Source: Actinomycetes bacterium (GTDB lineage Bacteria; Actinomycetota; Thermoleophilia; RBG-16-64-13). Taken from it: a stretch of DNA of 38,571 nt. The translations under genes and the position numbers were made by a program. Positions 1 to 7,457 of the stretch are shown here, one piece after another (position 1 is the stretch's first letter; each line of letters opens with the position of its first letter). The notes under the pieces are model-generated. The model saw only the letters and a program-made list of their open reading frames with translations. It did no database searches and was not told the origin of the DNA. Location: the NCBI GenBank assembly GCA_024637035.1, contig JAGXFW010000029.1, positions 1-38,571 on the forward strand. The letters are read 5' to 3'.

Positions 1-330
1 CCCGAGAACAGAATCGAACAGGTCGGGTCGAGCCCCGAGCGCTTCCGTATCGGCTTGGAGGTCATCGCGGATGATCTCCAAGAACGCCTGCACCGCGTCC
101 GTGCGCGACACGAGTTCCGACGTAGCTTGTTGGTCGAGCACCCCGGCCACGTAGTTCGACGCCAATGGCGTACCGATGAGGGCTATCATCAGCAGCAGCA
201 GCAGGAAGGGCAGGGCGATCTTGCGGCCGATCGACAGATTGCGGAATAGGTCGACAAACCAGGTGCCCCGGATGGTGGGATCGACCTTATCTGGCGGCGT
301 GGTCGGAACTTTTACGGCCCGGTCAGGCAT
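1..330 (-). CDS. Membrane-anchored sensor protein, N-terminal part (truncated by window edge)
   Basis: A frame on the minus strand stays open from an ATG at 330 down to base 1, giving 110 codons with no stop. About 30 residues of polar N-terminus come first, then a positively charged stretch (SIGRKIALP), then a strong transmembrane helix (LPFLLLLLMIALIGTPLA). After that comes an acidic, helical region that would lie outside the membrane (VLDQQATSELVSRTDAVQAF and onward). This is the usual start of a one- or two-helix sensor: a histidine kinase, diguanylate cyclase or chemoreceptor. The output domain lies outside the window, so the class cannot be decided. It starts 21 bases after the stop of the NarL-type regulator on the same strand, so it is probably the last gene of that signalling operon. 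A GGGGGC stretch at 343-348 is a weak, distant ribosome site. Confidence 0.7.
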   Translation of the reverse strand, partial: MPDRAVKVPTTPPDKVDPTIRGTWFVDLFRNLSIGRKIALPFLLLLLMIALIGTPLASNYVAGVLDQQATSELVSRTDAVQAFLEIIRDDLQADTEALGARPDLFDSVLG

Positions 331-351
331 CCGTGAACGTCTTGCCCCCAA

Positions 352-1011
352 TCAAGATCTTGTGACCAGCCCCAGCTCCATGGAGCGGACGACCGCTTCT
401 GTTCGGCTGTTCACATCGAGCTTGCGGTAGATGTTGGAGATGTGGTTCTGGACGGTCTTGGTGGAGATGAAGAGCTCTCGACCTATCTGGGCGGGGCTCT
501 TCGGGGTACTCAGCTGACGGAGGATCTCCAGCTCTCTGTCGGATAGACTCAGCTTTCGCCGCTCGGTCTCAGCCGGATCGTAGCCCATCTCCCGTACCCC
601 TTGAAGGAGTTGAGCGGTCACCGAAGGGCTCACGATAGAACCGCCCGCTGCCACCACCCGGATCGCCCGCGCCAACTCCTCGGGCTCAGTGTCCTTGATC
701 AGGTAGCCAGCCGCACCCGCGTCGATGGCCGCGAACAGCGCATCGCGGTCTTCGTGGGCGCTCAGCACCAGCACCTTCACCTGCGGGTACAGGGCGCTGA
801 CCTGAGCCGTCGCTTCGACGCCGTCCATGTCGGGCATCGTGATATCCATTATCACCACATCGGGCAGCTGGACTTTGAGTCGCTCGAGCACCTCTCGTCC
901 GGTCGACGCCTGGGCCATGACCACGATGTCGGACTCGAGCTCGAGAAGGCGGGCCAGTCCTTGGCGGAAGAGAACGTGGTCGTCGGCCAGTATGACCTCG
1001 ATTTGGCTCAT
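352..1011 (-). CDS. NarL/FixJ-family response regulator with LuxR DNA-binding domain
   Basis: This 219-residue protein has a receiver domain (about 1-120) followed by a LuxR-type helix-turn-helix (about 152-214). Receiver landmarks are the acidic pair D10/D11, the phospho-acceptor D56 in VIMDITMP, and K106 in GYLIKD. The C-terminal half carries the typical LSDRELEILRQL and ISTKTVQNHISNIYRKL segments. It should act as a phosphorylation-controlled transcription factor. Its ATG at 1011 overlaps the TGA of the upstream hybrid kinase by one base (TGATG), so the two are translationally coupled and this is very probably the kinase's output partner. The target genes cannot be read from the sequence. 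Confidence 0.93.
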   Translation of the reverse strand: MSQIEVILADDHVLFRQGLARLLELESDIVVMAQASTGREVLERLKVQLPDVVIMDITMPDMDGVEATAQVSALYPQVKVLVLSAHEDRDALFAAIDAGAAGYLIKDTEPEELARAIRVVAAGGSIVSPSVTAQLLQGVREMGYDPAETERRKLSLSDRELEILRQLSTPKSPAQIGRELFISTKTVQNHISNIYRKLDVNSRTEAVVRSMELGLVTRS

Positions 1012-2459
1012 CAGTCCTTCTCATCCATGTTTGACGTCTCCCACAGTAGATACGACAGGGCCATACCGAACTCCTCGGCCGGGAATGGCTTCATGAGGAA
1101 GGCTACTCCGCGACGGCTTTCGAGCGCTTGGACGGCTTCCTCTTCGACCAGGCCGGAGATCATGAGCACAGGCATGTCATGAGGAAGCTGCCGAAGCAAC
1201 GTATGGCCGCCCCCGGCGGGCATGTTGATGTCCGTGATGAGGATATCGAACCGCTCGTGTTCCAGGAGTTCGAGCGCCTCGAGACCCCCCGCGGCTTCCT
1301 GGGTAGCGGTTCCGAGGGTGTGAAGCTGCCGGCACAAGAGCCGACGGATGGTGGCATCGTCTTCGACGACAAGTGCGTTCTTGCCCTTCAGGTCCGACGT
1401 CGCCAGACTGGGTAGCCTCACCTGTACTTTCGCGCCACCTTCTTCAGTGTTGCCCAGCTCCAGGGTCCCCCCGACACCCTGCACGATACGGCGCACCACC
1501 CACAGGCCCAGACCGGTTCCTCGCTGTTTGGTGGTGAAGAAGGGTTGGAGCAGACGCTGTACGTCTTCGTCGGGGAACCCGGGGCCGCCGTCACGCACGA
1601 AGAACACGGTGCGCCCGTCGCGTGAGGTGAGTTCGACGTGAACGACGCCGGGCTCGTCGAGAGCTTCAGCGGCGTTCGTGATGAGATTCGAGACGATCGA
1701 GAGAGCGTCGGACGCATTGAGCGGCACGTGGTGCTCGCCGGGTGCCACGTCTGTCGAGAACGTCACGTGCGGGAGGCCGCTTGCGTCCTTCTCGAGGTAT
1801 GTGCGGAGGACGGAAGCAAGGTCGGTGACCGCGAGCTTGCGAGGTTCGTCTGACTGTAGGGTGAGCGAGCGGAGCATGTCGGAGATGCGCGACTGAGCCA
1901 AGACGACTTGCTCGCGGATCACCTGGACTATGTCCTGGTGCGAAGGATCGATGTTCTTGCTCGCCAACTGAGCATACATCTGGATGGTGGCAAGCGGGTT
2001 CTTCACCTCGTGGGCCATCCAGGAGGCAACTCGTCCTACCTGGGCGAACCGCTCGTTCTCGAGTCGGATACGCTCCTTCTCACGGACCTCCGTAAGGTCC
2101 GTGAAGATCACGACGGCGCCATCGGGTGTTGCGTCGCGCATCAGGGGGGCGACGGTATATCCCAGGATCCGCACGCCTTCGCCGATGATCGCAGTCTGTC
2201 TGCGAAGGACTCGGGGAGATGCCAGGCAGCCGAGCAGGGCGTTGGCGAGTGCACGCAGCTCGTTCGACTGATCGTCCCCCGGCCCCACGAGTCGGGCACC
2301 CATCAGGGGCCTGTCCACACCCAGTATCGCCTTGGCTTCGGCGTTGGCAAGGATGACAGTGCCTTTGGCGTCGACTGCGAGGATCGCGGAGGTCACCTGG
2401 TCGAGAAGTCTGCCGAGCATGTCCACGGAGATCGTGGGATGAGCTATGTCAAGCGTCAT
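1011..2459 (-). CDS. Soluble PAS hybrid histidine kinase with C-terminal receiver domain
   Basis: The protein has 482 residues and no membrane segment. The order is PAS-like sensor (about 15-125), HisKA dimerisation domain with phospho-acceptor H150 in WMAHEVKNPL, and HATPase (N box near 258-267, G1 DGGPGF near 290, F box FFTTK, G2 GTGLGL near 314). A receiver domain follows from about 360, with D367/D368, phospho-acceptor D410 in ITDINMP and K457. The reaction is ATP-dependent autophosphorylation on H150 and transfer to D410 and/or the NarL regulator encoded immediately downstream. The ATG at 2459 has no strong ribosome site. A second Met at residue 14 is a possible alternative start. The gene diverges from the HD-GYP regulator across about 190 bases. 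Confidence 0.92.
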   Translation of the reverse strand: MTLDIAHPTISVDMLGRLLDQVTSAILAVDAKGTVILANAEAKAILGVDRPLMGARLVGPGDDQSNELRALANALLGCLASPRVLRRQTAIIGEGVRILGYTVAPLMRDATPDGAVVIFTDLTEVREKERIRLENERFAQVGRVASWMAHEVKNPLATIQMYAQLASKNIDPSHQDIVQVIREQVVLAQSRISDMLRSLTLQSDEPRKLAVTDLASVLRTYLEKDASGLPHVTFSTDVAPGEHHVPLNASDALSIVSNLITNAAEALDEPGVVHVELTSRDGRTVFFVRDGGPGFPDEDVQRLLQPFFTTKQRGTGLGLWVVRRIVQGVGGTLELGNTEEGGAKVQVRLPSLATSDLKGKNALVVEDDATIRRLLCRQLHTLGTATQEAAGGLEALELLEHERFDILITDINMPAGGGHTLLRQLPHDMPVLMISGLVEEEAVQALESRRGVAFLMKPFPAEEFGMALSYLLWETSNMDEKD

Positions 2460-2650
2460 GAGTCGAGCCCGATACTACCATGGGAGTCATTCACCTCAGC
2501 CCTCGCACGAGTCCATCAAACATAGTTATCGTACATCCTCGGGATACCCTTGAGGTTACCATCGGGCTCTGGAGGCGCGCGGGTGCGGTCCGGGCCCCGA
2601 GAGTAAGCGTATACTACTCATATTCCTTCGACCAAAAGGAGTCTGAACCG

Positions 2651-3823
2651 TTGGACATGGGTCCTGAGAAGGTCATGGTGATTGACGATGAGCCGGGGGT
2701 GCGGTATTTCCTGCGGCGCGCGGTGACCGCACTCAAGCTTGAGGTCGTGGAGCGTGACACGGCCGATGAGGGGCTGGCCGCTTTGCTCGAAGGTGGGTTC
2801 GCGGTAGCCCTCGTGGACATCCATATGCCCGGCCGCGACGGACGCTGGCTGCTCGATCGTATCGTGGAATCAGGATCGGACGTGTCGGTGGTGATGGTGA
2901 CCGGCCAGGGGGATGTGCGCACGGCTGTCGACTGTCTCACCCGGGGCGCAGCCAACTACGTCACCAAACCGGTCGATCCCGAAGAACTGGGGCAAGTGGT
3001 GATCCGAGCCCTCGAAGACAGACGTCTTCGGGTGGAGAACCGCGCGTATCGCGAAGATCTCGAGCGCTTGGTAGCTGAACGGACGACTCAGTTGGAAGCC
3101 GCGCACGGCGATGTGCAATCGGCGAACCTGGCAAGGGAAGCGGCCTACCGTGAGACCATCTACCGCCTGTCGGCGGCCGCGGAGTACCGCGACGAGGAAA
3201 CCGGCAATCACATCAGGCGGATCGGCCTCTACTCTCATGTGCTCGCGGAAGGGATGGGCGTGGATCGGGAGTTCCTTGATCTGATCCTTCTCGCGAGCCC
3301 GATGCACGATATCGGAAAGATCGGTATCCGCGACTCCATACTACTGAAGCCCGGCAGACTCACTCCGGAGGAATTCGACGAGATGAGGGCCCACACCACT
3401 ATCGGCGCAGGCATATTGGCCGAATCGAGTTCGCAACTCATGCAGCTCGCCGAGGTTATCGCGTTGACCCACCACGAGCGCTTTGAAGGCGGGGGATATC
3501 CGGCCGGTCTCTCGGGGGAGCGCATCCCGCTGGCCGGACGTATCGTCGCCCTGGCCGACGTGTTCGATGCGCTCACCAGCAATCGGGTCTACAAGTCGGC
3601 CTATCCGATCGACAAGTCGCTGCACATCATCCGGAACGAGTCGCCCGGACATTTCGATCCGACGGTGCTGGGCTCGTTCGAGTCTGGGTTGGACCGCTTC
3701 CTTGCGATCCGCGACGAGTTCGAAGACCCGGAGAGCGCAGGTGGATTGCGGGGCGCCTCGAGGTCTGAGCCCGAGGTGCTCTCGGCGTTGAGGGACCTGG
3801 AGGAGCGCGCGTCTTCAGACTGA
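2651..3823 (+). CDS. HD-GYP response regulator, probable cyclic-di-GMP phosphodiesterase
   Basis: The protein has 390 residues. A receiver domain (about 6-122) carries IDDEP and phospho-acceptor D56 in VALVDIHMP. A coiled-coil-like linker (about 128-165) joins it to an HD-GYP domain. The metal-binding HD pair is at 219-220 (MHDIGKIG), a second histidine pair is at 274-275 (THHERFEGGGYP), and the GYP triad is at 282-284. HD-GYP proteins hydrolyse cyclic di-GMP, so the expected role is phosphorylation-controlled lowering of that messenger in the cytoplasm. I chose the TTG at 2651 because AAAAGGAG at 2634-2641 lies nine bases upstream; the ATG at 2657 would be too far. A TATACT at 2610-2615 is a plausible -10 element. 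No kinase is co-transcribed; the divergent hybrid kinase is a candidate partner by position only. Confidence 0.92.
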   Translation: MDMGPEKVMVIDDEPGVRYFLRRAVTALKLEVVERDTADEGLAALLEGGFAVALVDIHMPGRDGRWLLDRIVESGSDVSVVMVTGQGDVRTAVDCLTRGAANYVTKPVDPEELGQVVIRALEDRRLRVENRAYREDLERLVAERTTQLEAAHGDVQSANLAREAAYRETIYRLSAAAEYRDEETGNHIRRIGLYSHVLAEGMGVDREFLDLILLASPMHDIGKIGIRDSILLKPGRLTPEEFDEMRAHTTIGAGILAESSSQLMQLAEVIALTHHERFEGGGYPAGLSGERIPLAGRIVALADVFDALTSNRVYKSAYPIDKSLHIIRNESPGHFDPTVLGSFESGLDRFLAIRDEFEDPESAGGLRGASRSEPEVLSALRDLEERASSD

Positions 3824-3920
3824 AGAAGCTCCCTCTGGTATCCTTCGAAATCCCGCACGTGTTCTTCGCACTGGCACCTGCCGCGGCGGGGTCGTCGGTG
3901 CGAGCCAAGAGAGGAAATCG

Positions 3921-4952
3921 ATGACCACTGATTACCGCTTCCTGAAGGCCTGCCGTCGCGAGCAGGTCGATTGCACCCCCGTCTGGATGATGAGGCAGGC
4001 CGGACGATATCTTGAGGAATACAGGACCATCCGCGCGCAGCACTCCTTCTTGGAGATGTGTCGCACGCCCGAGTTGGCGGCGGAGGTCACCATCCAACCC
4101 CTGCGGCGTTTCGAGCTCGACGCCGCGATCATCTTCGCCGACATCCTTCTGCCCCTTCCCGGCATGGGCATAGACCTCGAGTTCGCGCAGGGGGAGGGGC
4201 CGGTGATCGGCAACCCCGTGCGCTCGGCGGCCGACGTCGACGCCCTCCGTCCCCTCACTCCCGAACGCGATGTGCCCTTCCTCGCCGAAGCGATCAAGAT
4301 GGTACGCCGTGAGATCGAAGGGAAGGTGCCCCTGATCGGCTTCTCCGGCGCTCCCTTCACGCTGGCGGCGTATGTGATCGAAGGAGGGGGATCGCGCAAC
4401 TACGTGCACACGAAGCAGCTCATGTATAGCGATCCACCGGCGTGGCACAGGCTCATGGAGAAGATGAGCGATGTGGTCTCGGTGTACCTCGCCTATCAGA
4501 TCGAAGCCGGCGCCCAGGTGGTGCAGCTCTTCGACAGCTGGGTGGGCACTCTCAGCCCTGCCGACTACCGGGAATACGTCCTGCCGTACAGCCAACGGGT
4601 CATCGAGTCCGTGGGTGGTGCCGTCCCAGTGATCCACTTCGGCACCGATACTGCCACGCTCCTCACTTCGATGAAGGAGGCCGGAGGCGATGTGATCGGC
4701 GTCGATTGGCGTATGGACATCGGCGAAGCCTGGGCGCTTCTCGGCGACGACGTGGGTGTGCAGGGCAACATGGACCCGGTGGTGCTCTACGCCCCGCCGG
4801 AGGTCATCGAGGCGAAGGTGCAGGAGGTGCTTGACGGTGCCGCGGGTAGGGCCGGCCACATCTTCAATCTCGGTCATGGCATCCTGCCCACCACGCCGGT
4901 GGATCACGCCAAGGTGATGATCGACGCGGTGCATCGCCTGAGCACGAGGTAG
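3921..4952 (+). CDS. hemE: Uroporphyrinogen decarboxylase
   Basis: This 343-residue protein has the usual length for the family. It decarboxylates the four acetate side chains of uroporphyrinogen III to give coproporphyrinogen III in the cytoplasm. The N-terminal family signature is clear at residues 20-30 (PVWMMRQAGRY), and the catalytic aspartate is D74 in IIFADILLPLPGMG. The conserved GFSGAPFTLAAY segment and the C-terminal GNMDP and NLGHG motifs are also present. AGAGAGGA just upstream of the ATG is a good ribosome site. It is the first gene of a three-gene haem operon, with the next start only five bases after its stop. Confidence 0.97.
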   Translation: MTTDYRFLKACRREQVDCTPVWMMRQAGRYLEEYRTIRAQHSFLEMCRTPELAAEVTIQPLRRFELDAAIIFADILLPLPGMGIDLEFAQGEGPVIGNPVRSAADVDALRPLTPERDVPFLAEAIKMVRREIEGKVPLIGFSGAPFTLAAYVIEGGGSRNYVHTKQLMYSDPPAWHRLMEKMSDVVSVYLAYQIEAGAQVVQLFDSWVGTLSPADYREYVLPYSQRVIESVGGAVPVIHFGTDTATLLTSMKEAGGDVIGVDWRMDIGEAWALLGDDVGVQGNMDPVVLYAPPEVIEAKVQEVLDGAAGRAGHIFNLGHGILPTTPVDHAKVMIDAVHRLSTR

Positions 4953-4957
4953 TTTCC

Positions 4958-5965
4958 GTGTCGGCGGAACGGGTGGCTGTGCTGGTGCTCGCCTACGGGG
5001 GCCCGGCCTCGCTCGACGAGGTGGGGCCGTTCCTCGCCCGAGTCATGGCACCCCGGGTGCCCTCGCCCGAAGCGGTCGCTCGGGCGGCCGAGCGCTATCG
5101 CGCCATCGGGGGTGGGTCACCGCTCGTGAGGGGTACGCTGGCCTTCGCACGCCGCTTCCAAGATCGCCTCGAGCAGGCCGTGAGAGAACGCGCGGCGGCT
5201 CCAGGGCAGAGCGCGCCCATCCACGTTGTCGCCGGTATGCGCCACACCGAACCGTCCATAGCGGGTGCTGTGAACGAGGCCTTCCTACACGCGGACCGGG
5301 TCGTGGCCGTGGTGATGGCCTCGCATCAGTCCGAGCGTGCGACGGGGGGCTACTCCCGGGATGTCCGGGCGGCCTACGAGGCTCTCCCCTTGTCGCTCAC
5401 TGATGGGAGGGCCGCACCGACCTTCGTGCACTCCTGGCATCGGGCGCCCGCGTACGTGGGCGCCGTCGCTGACGCCGCCCGCGTCGCCCTCGTGCGCCTT
5501 TCCAGTCGGGTGACGCCTCCGGAGACCCACGTCCTGTTCACTGCTCACAGCGTACCGCTCGGTGGTGTCGGCGGAGATCCCGAATACGAGGGCTCGTTGA
5601 GAGAGACAGCGGAAGACGTGGCACGCCTTCTCGGCATCGACACATGGAGCCTCGCCTATCAGAGCCGATCGCCAGGGGGATCACACGACTGGCTGGGACC
5701 GGCTTCAGAAGACGTCCTGCGACAAGCGGCGTCGGATGGTGTGAAAGGTGTGGTCGTGGTGCCGCTGGGTTTCGTGAGCGAACACCTGGAGACCCTGTAC
5801 GACCTCGACATCGAGCTCGCGCGCACCGCTGACGATCTGGGGCTCGAGACGGAACGAGCGGCCACCGTCCAGGAATCGGAGGGCTTCATGTCCACGCTGG
5901 TAGACGCCGTCTTCACGCGGCTCTGGATCGACTCGTCTATCGAGAAGAAGGAGCCGGGGAATTGA
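4958..5965 (+). CDS. hemH: Ferrochelatase (probably the coproporphyrin type)
   Basis: This is a 335-residue ferrochelatase-family protein from a GTG start five bases after hemE. The two catalytic residues of the family can be placed. H197 lies in FTAHSVP and E278 in EHLETLYDLD, with the same 81-residue spacing as H183/E264 of the Bacillus enzyme. The enzyme inserts ferrous iron into a porphyrin. Linked to hemE and a hemY-type oxidase in an apparently monoderm genome, it most likely acts on coproporphyrin III (CpfC) rather than protoporphyrin. That assignment is an inference from context, because no hemQ/chdC is visible in the window. No C-terminal iron-sulfur cysteine motif is seen. The gene overlaps the next one by three bases. 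Confidence 0.95.
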   Translation: MSAERVAVLVLAYGGPASLDEVGPFLARVMAPRVPSPEAVARAAERYRAIGGGSPLVRGTLAFARRFQDRLEQAVRERAAAPGQSAPIHVVAGMRHTEPSIAGAVNEAFLHADRVVAVVMASHQSERATGGYSRDVRAAYEALPLSLTDGRAAPTFVHSWHRAPAYVGAVADAARVALVRLSSRVTPPETHVLFTAHSVPLGGVGGDPEYEGSLRETAEDVARLLGIDTWSLAYQSRSPGGSHDWLGPASEDVLRQAASDGVKGVVVVPLGFVSEHLETLYDLDIELARTADDLGLETERAATVQESEGFMSTLVDAVFTRLWIDSSIEKKEPGN

Positions 5966-7410
5966 AGAGCGTCACTGAACCGAAGCGCATCGTGGTCGTG
6001 GGCGGTGGAGTGGGGGGGATGGTGGCCGCTTGGGAAGCTCAGCGGGCTGCCCGTGAACTCGACCTTCCCGTCACGATCACCGTGCTGGAGCAGCGCGACC
6101 GGGTGGGTGGCAGCATCGTCACGGAGGACATCGACGGATGCCTGGTCGAGGGTGGTCCCGACTGCTTCGTGAGCGAGAAGCCATGGGGGCTGCAGTTGGT
6201 CAGAGAACTCGGCCTGGCGGACGCGCTCTCAGCCACGAACGACGACCGCCGCAAGACATACGTGTATTGGAAGGGGAAGCTGCACCCCTTGCCTGACGGG
6301 CTGATCCTCCTCGTTCCGACCCGCGTGATGCCGTTCATCACTGCGACGCTCTTCTCCTGGCCCGGAAAGCTGCGCATGGCGCTCGACCTCGTGCTGCCCC
6401 GCCGCACCGACGGTGCGGACGAATCGTTGGGGGACTTCATCCGTAGACGTCTGGGGCGTGAGACACTCGACAAGCTGGGCGAGCCGCTGGTCGCCGGCAT
6501 CCACAGCGGGGATCCGGAGACCATGAGCGTGCGGGCGACGTTTCCGCGCTTCGTCGATATGGAGCGGGAAGACAGGAGCCTGATCCTGGCCATGTTGAAG
6601 AGGATGAAGGCGGCGCGTGCCGCGAGGGCTCGCGCGGCTCTGGGGGCCGCAAAGGTGACCATGTTCATGACGCTCACCGGTGGCCTGGGCCGACTGATCA
6701 AGGCGCTCGAGCACGACGTGGGACCGGATGCCCTGGTGACCTCTACGCGGGTGCAGAGCGTGGAGCGCTCGGCCGACGGGGCCTGGACGGTGCGGACCGA
6801 CACCGAGGCGTGTTGGGCCGCCGATGCGGTCATCGTAGCCGCACCCGCCTATGCCGCCGCCGCCATGCTCCGCGCGGCGGCCCCCGCGCTCGCCGAGGAG
6901 CTGGCAGCCATACCCTACGTGACGTCGGCCACCGTCACGCTGGCCTACGACGAAGCTACCTTCCCGCGTGATCCGGACGGCTTCGGTGTAGTGATCCCCA
7001 AGGCGCAGAACCGCCGGATCAAAGCCCTTACCTGGGTCACCAGCAAGTTCTATGGCCGGGCTCCCGAAGGCACCGTACTGATGCGGACTTTCGTGCGACC
7101 GAACGACCAGGCGGGGAACCCACTCGACGAGCCGGCGCTGATCGCCGCCGCCACGGAGGAGATCGCCCACATCGTGGGCGTGACGGCGGCCCCGAGGTGG
7201 GCGCGGGCGTTCCGTTGGGACCGGGCGATGCCCCAGTACGTGGTGGGTCACCTTGCGCGGGTCGACCGTATCGACGAGGAGCTGACTTCCCTGCCCGGCC
7301 TCGCGCTCGCCGGCGGGGCATATCGGGGTTCGGGCATACCCGACACCGTGCGCCACAGTCGCGAACAGGCGCGCCGGGTGGTACAGGCGTTGGCGCCTCC
7401 TGGGGACTGA
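5962..7410 (+). CDS. hemY: FAD-dependent (copro)protoporphyrinogen oxidase, HemY/CgoX type
   Basis: This 482-residue flavoprotein oxidises a porphyrinogen to its porphyrin. An N-terminal FAD-binding glycine motif sits at residues 10-20 (IVVVGGGVGGM), followed by VLEQRDRVGGSI, typical of the amine-oxidase/PPO fold. The C-terminal FAD segment is near GLALAGGAYRGSGIPD. The start is a TTG that overlaps the hemH stop (TTGA), with GAAGGAG about nine bases upstream. The coupling implies sequential action with HemH. In the monoderm pathway the substrate order would be coproporphyrinogen III to coproporphyrin III before iron insertion. The HemY family is oxygen-dependent. Confidence 0.94.
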   Translation: MKSVTEPKRIVVVGGGVGGMVAAWEAQRAARELDLPVTITVLEQRDRVGGSIVTEDIDGCLVEGGPDCFVSEKPWGLQLVRELGLADALSATNDDRRKTYVYWKGKLHPLPDGLILLVPTRVMPFITATLFSWPGKLRMALDLVLPRRTDGADESLGDFIRRRLGRETLDKLGEPLVAGIHSGDPETMSVRATFPRFVDMEREDRSLILAMLKRMKAARAARARAALGAAKVTMFMTLTGGLGRLIKALEHDVGPDALVTSTRVQSVERSADGAWTVRTDTEACWAADAVIVAAPAYAAAAMLRAAAPALAEELAAIPYVTSATVTLAYDEATFPRDPDGFGVVIPKAQNRRIKALTWVTSKFYGRAPEGTVLMRTFVRPNDQAGNPLDEPALIAAATEEIAHIVGVTAAPRWARAFRWDRAMPQYVVGHLARVDRIDEELTSLPGLALAGGAYRGSGIPDTVRHSREQARRVVQALAPPGD

Positions 7411-7421
7411 TCGTTCCGCCC

Positions 7422-7457
7422 TGGAAGGCGCTGCCAGCAGACGCCTAGGCGTCTTCC
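7422..7457. terminator. Stem-loop with 16-bp perfect palindrome between convergent hemY and lon-type genes
   Basis: AGACGCCTAGGCGTCT at 7439-7454 is a perfect 16-base palindrome that contains the TAG stop of the minus-strand protease gene. An alternative fold pairs 7422-7429 with 7450-7457 (GGAAGGCG with CGTCTTCC, one G-U pair). It lies exactly where two convergent transcripts meet, so a bidirectional terminator is the simplest reading. There is no U-tract on either side. Confidence 0.4.

Noticed and set aside
3627-4934. Long open frame of 435 codons opposite hemE
   Set aside because: It is the antisense shadow of a clear uroporphyrinogen decarboxylase and shows the His/Asp-rich composition typical of reverse-strand reading in high-GC genes.
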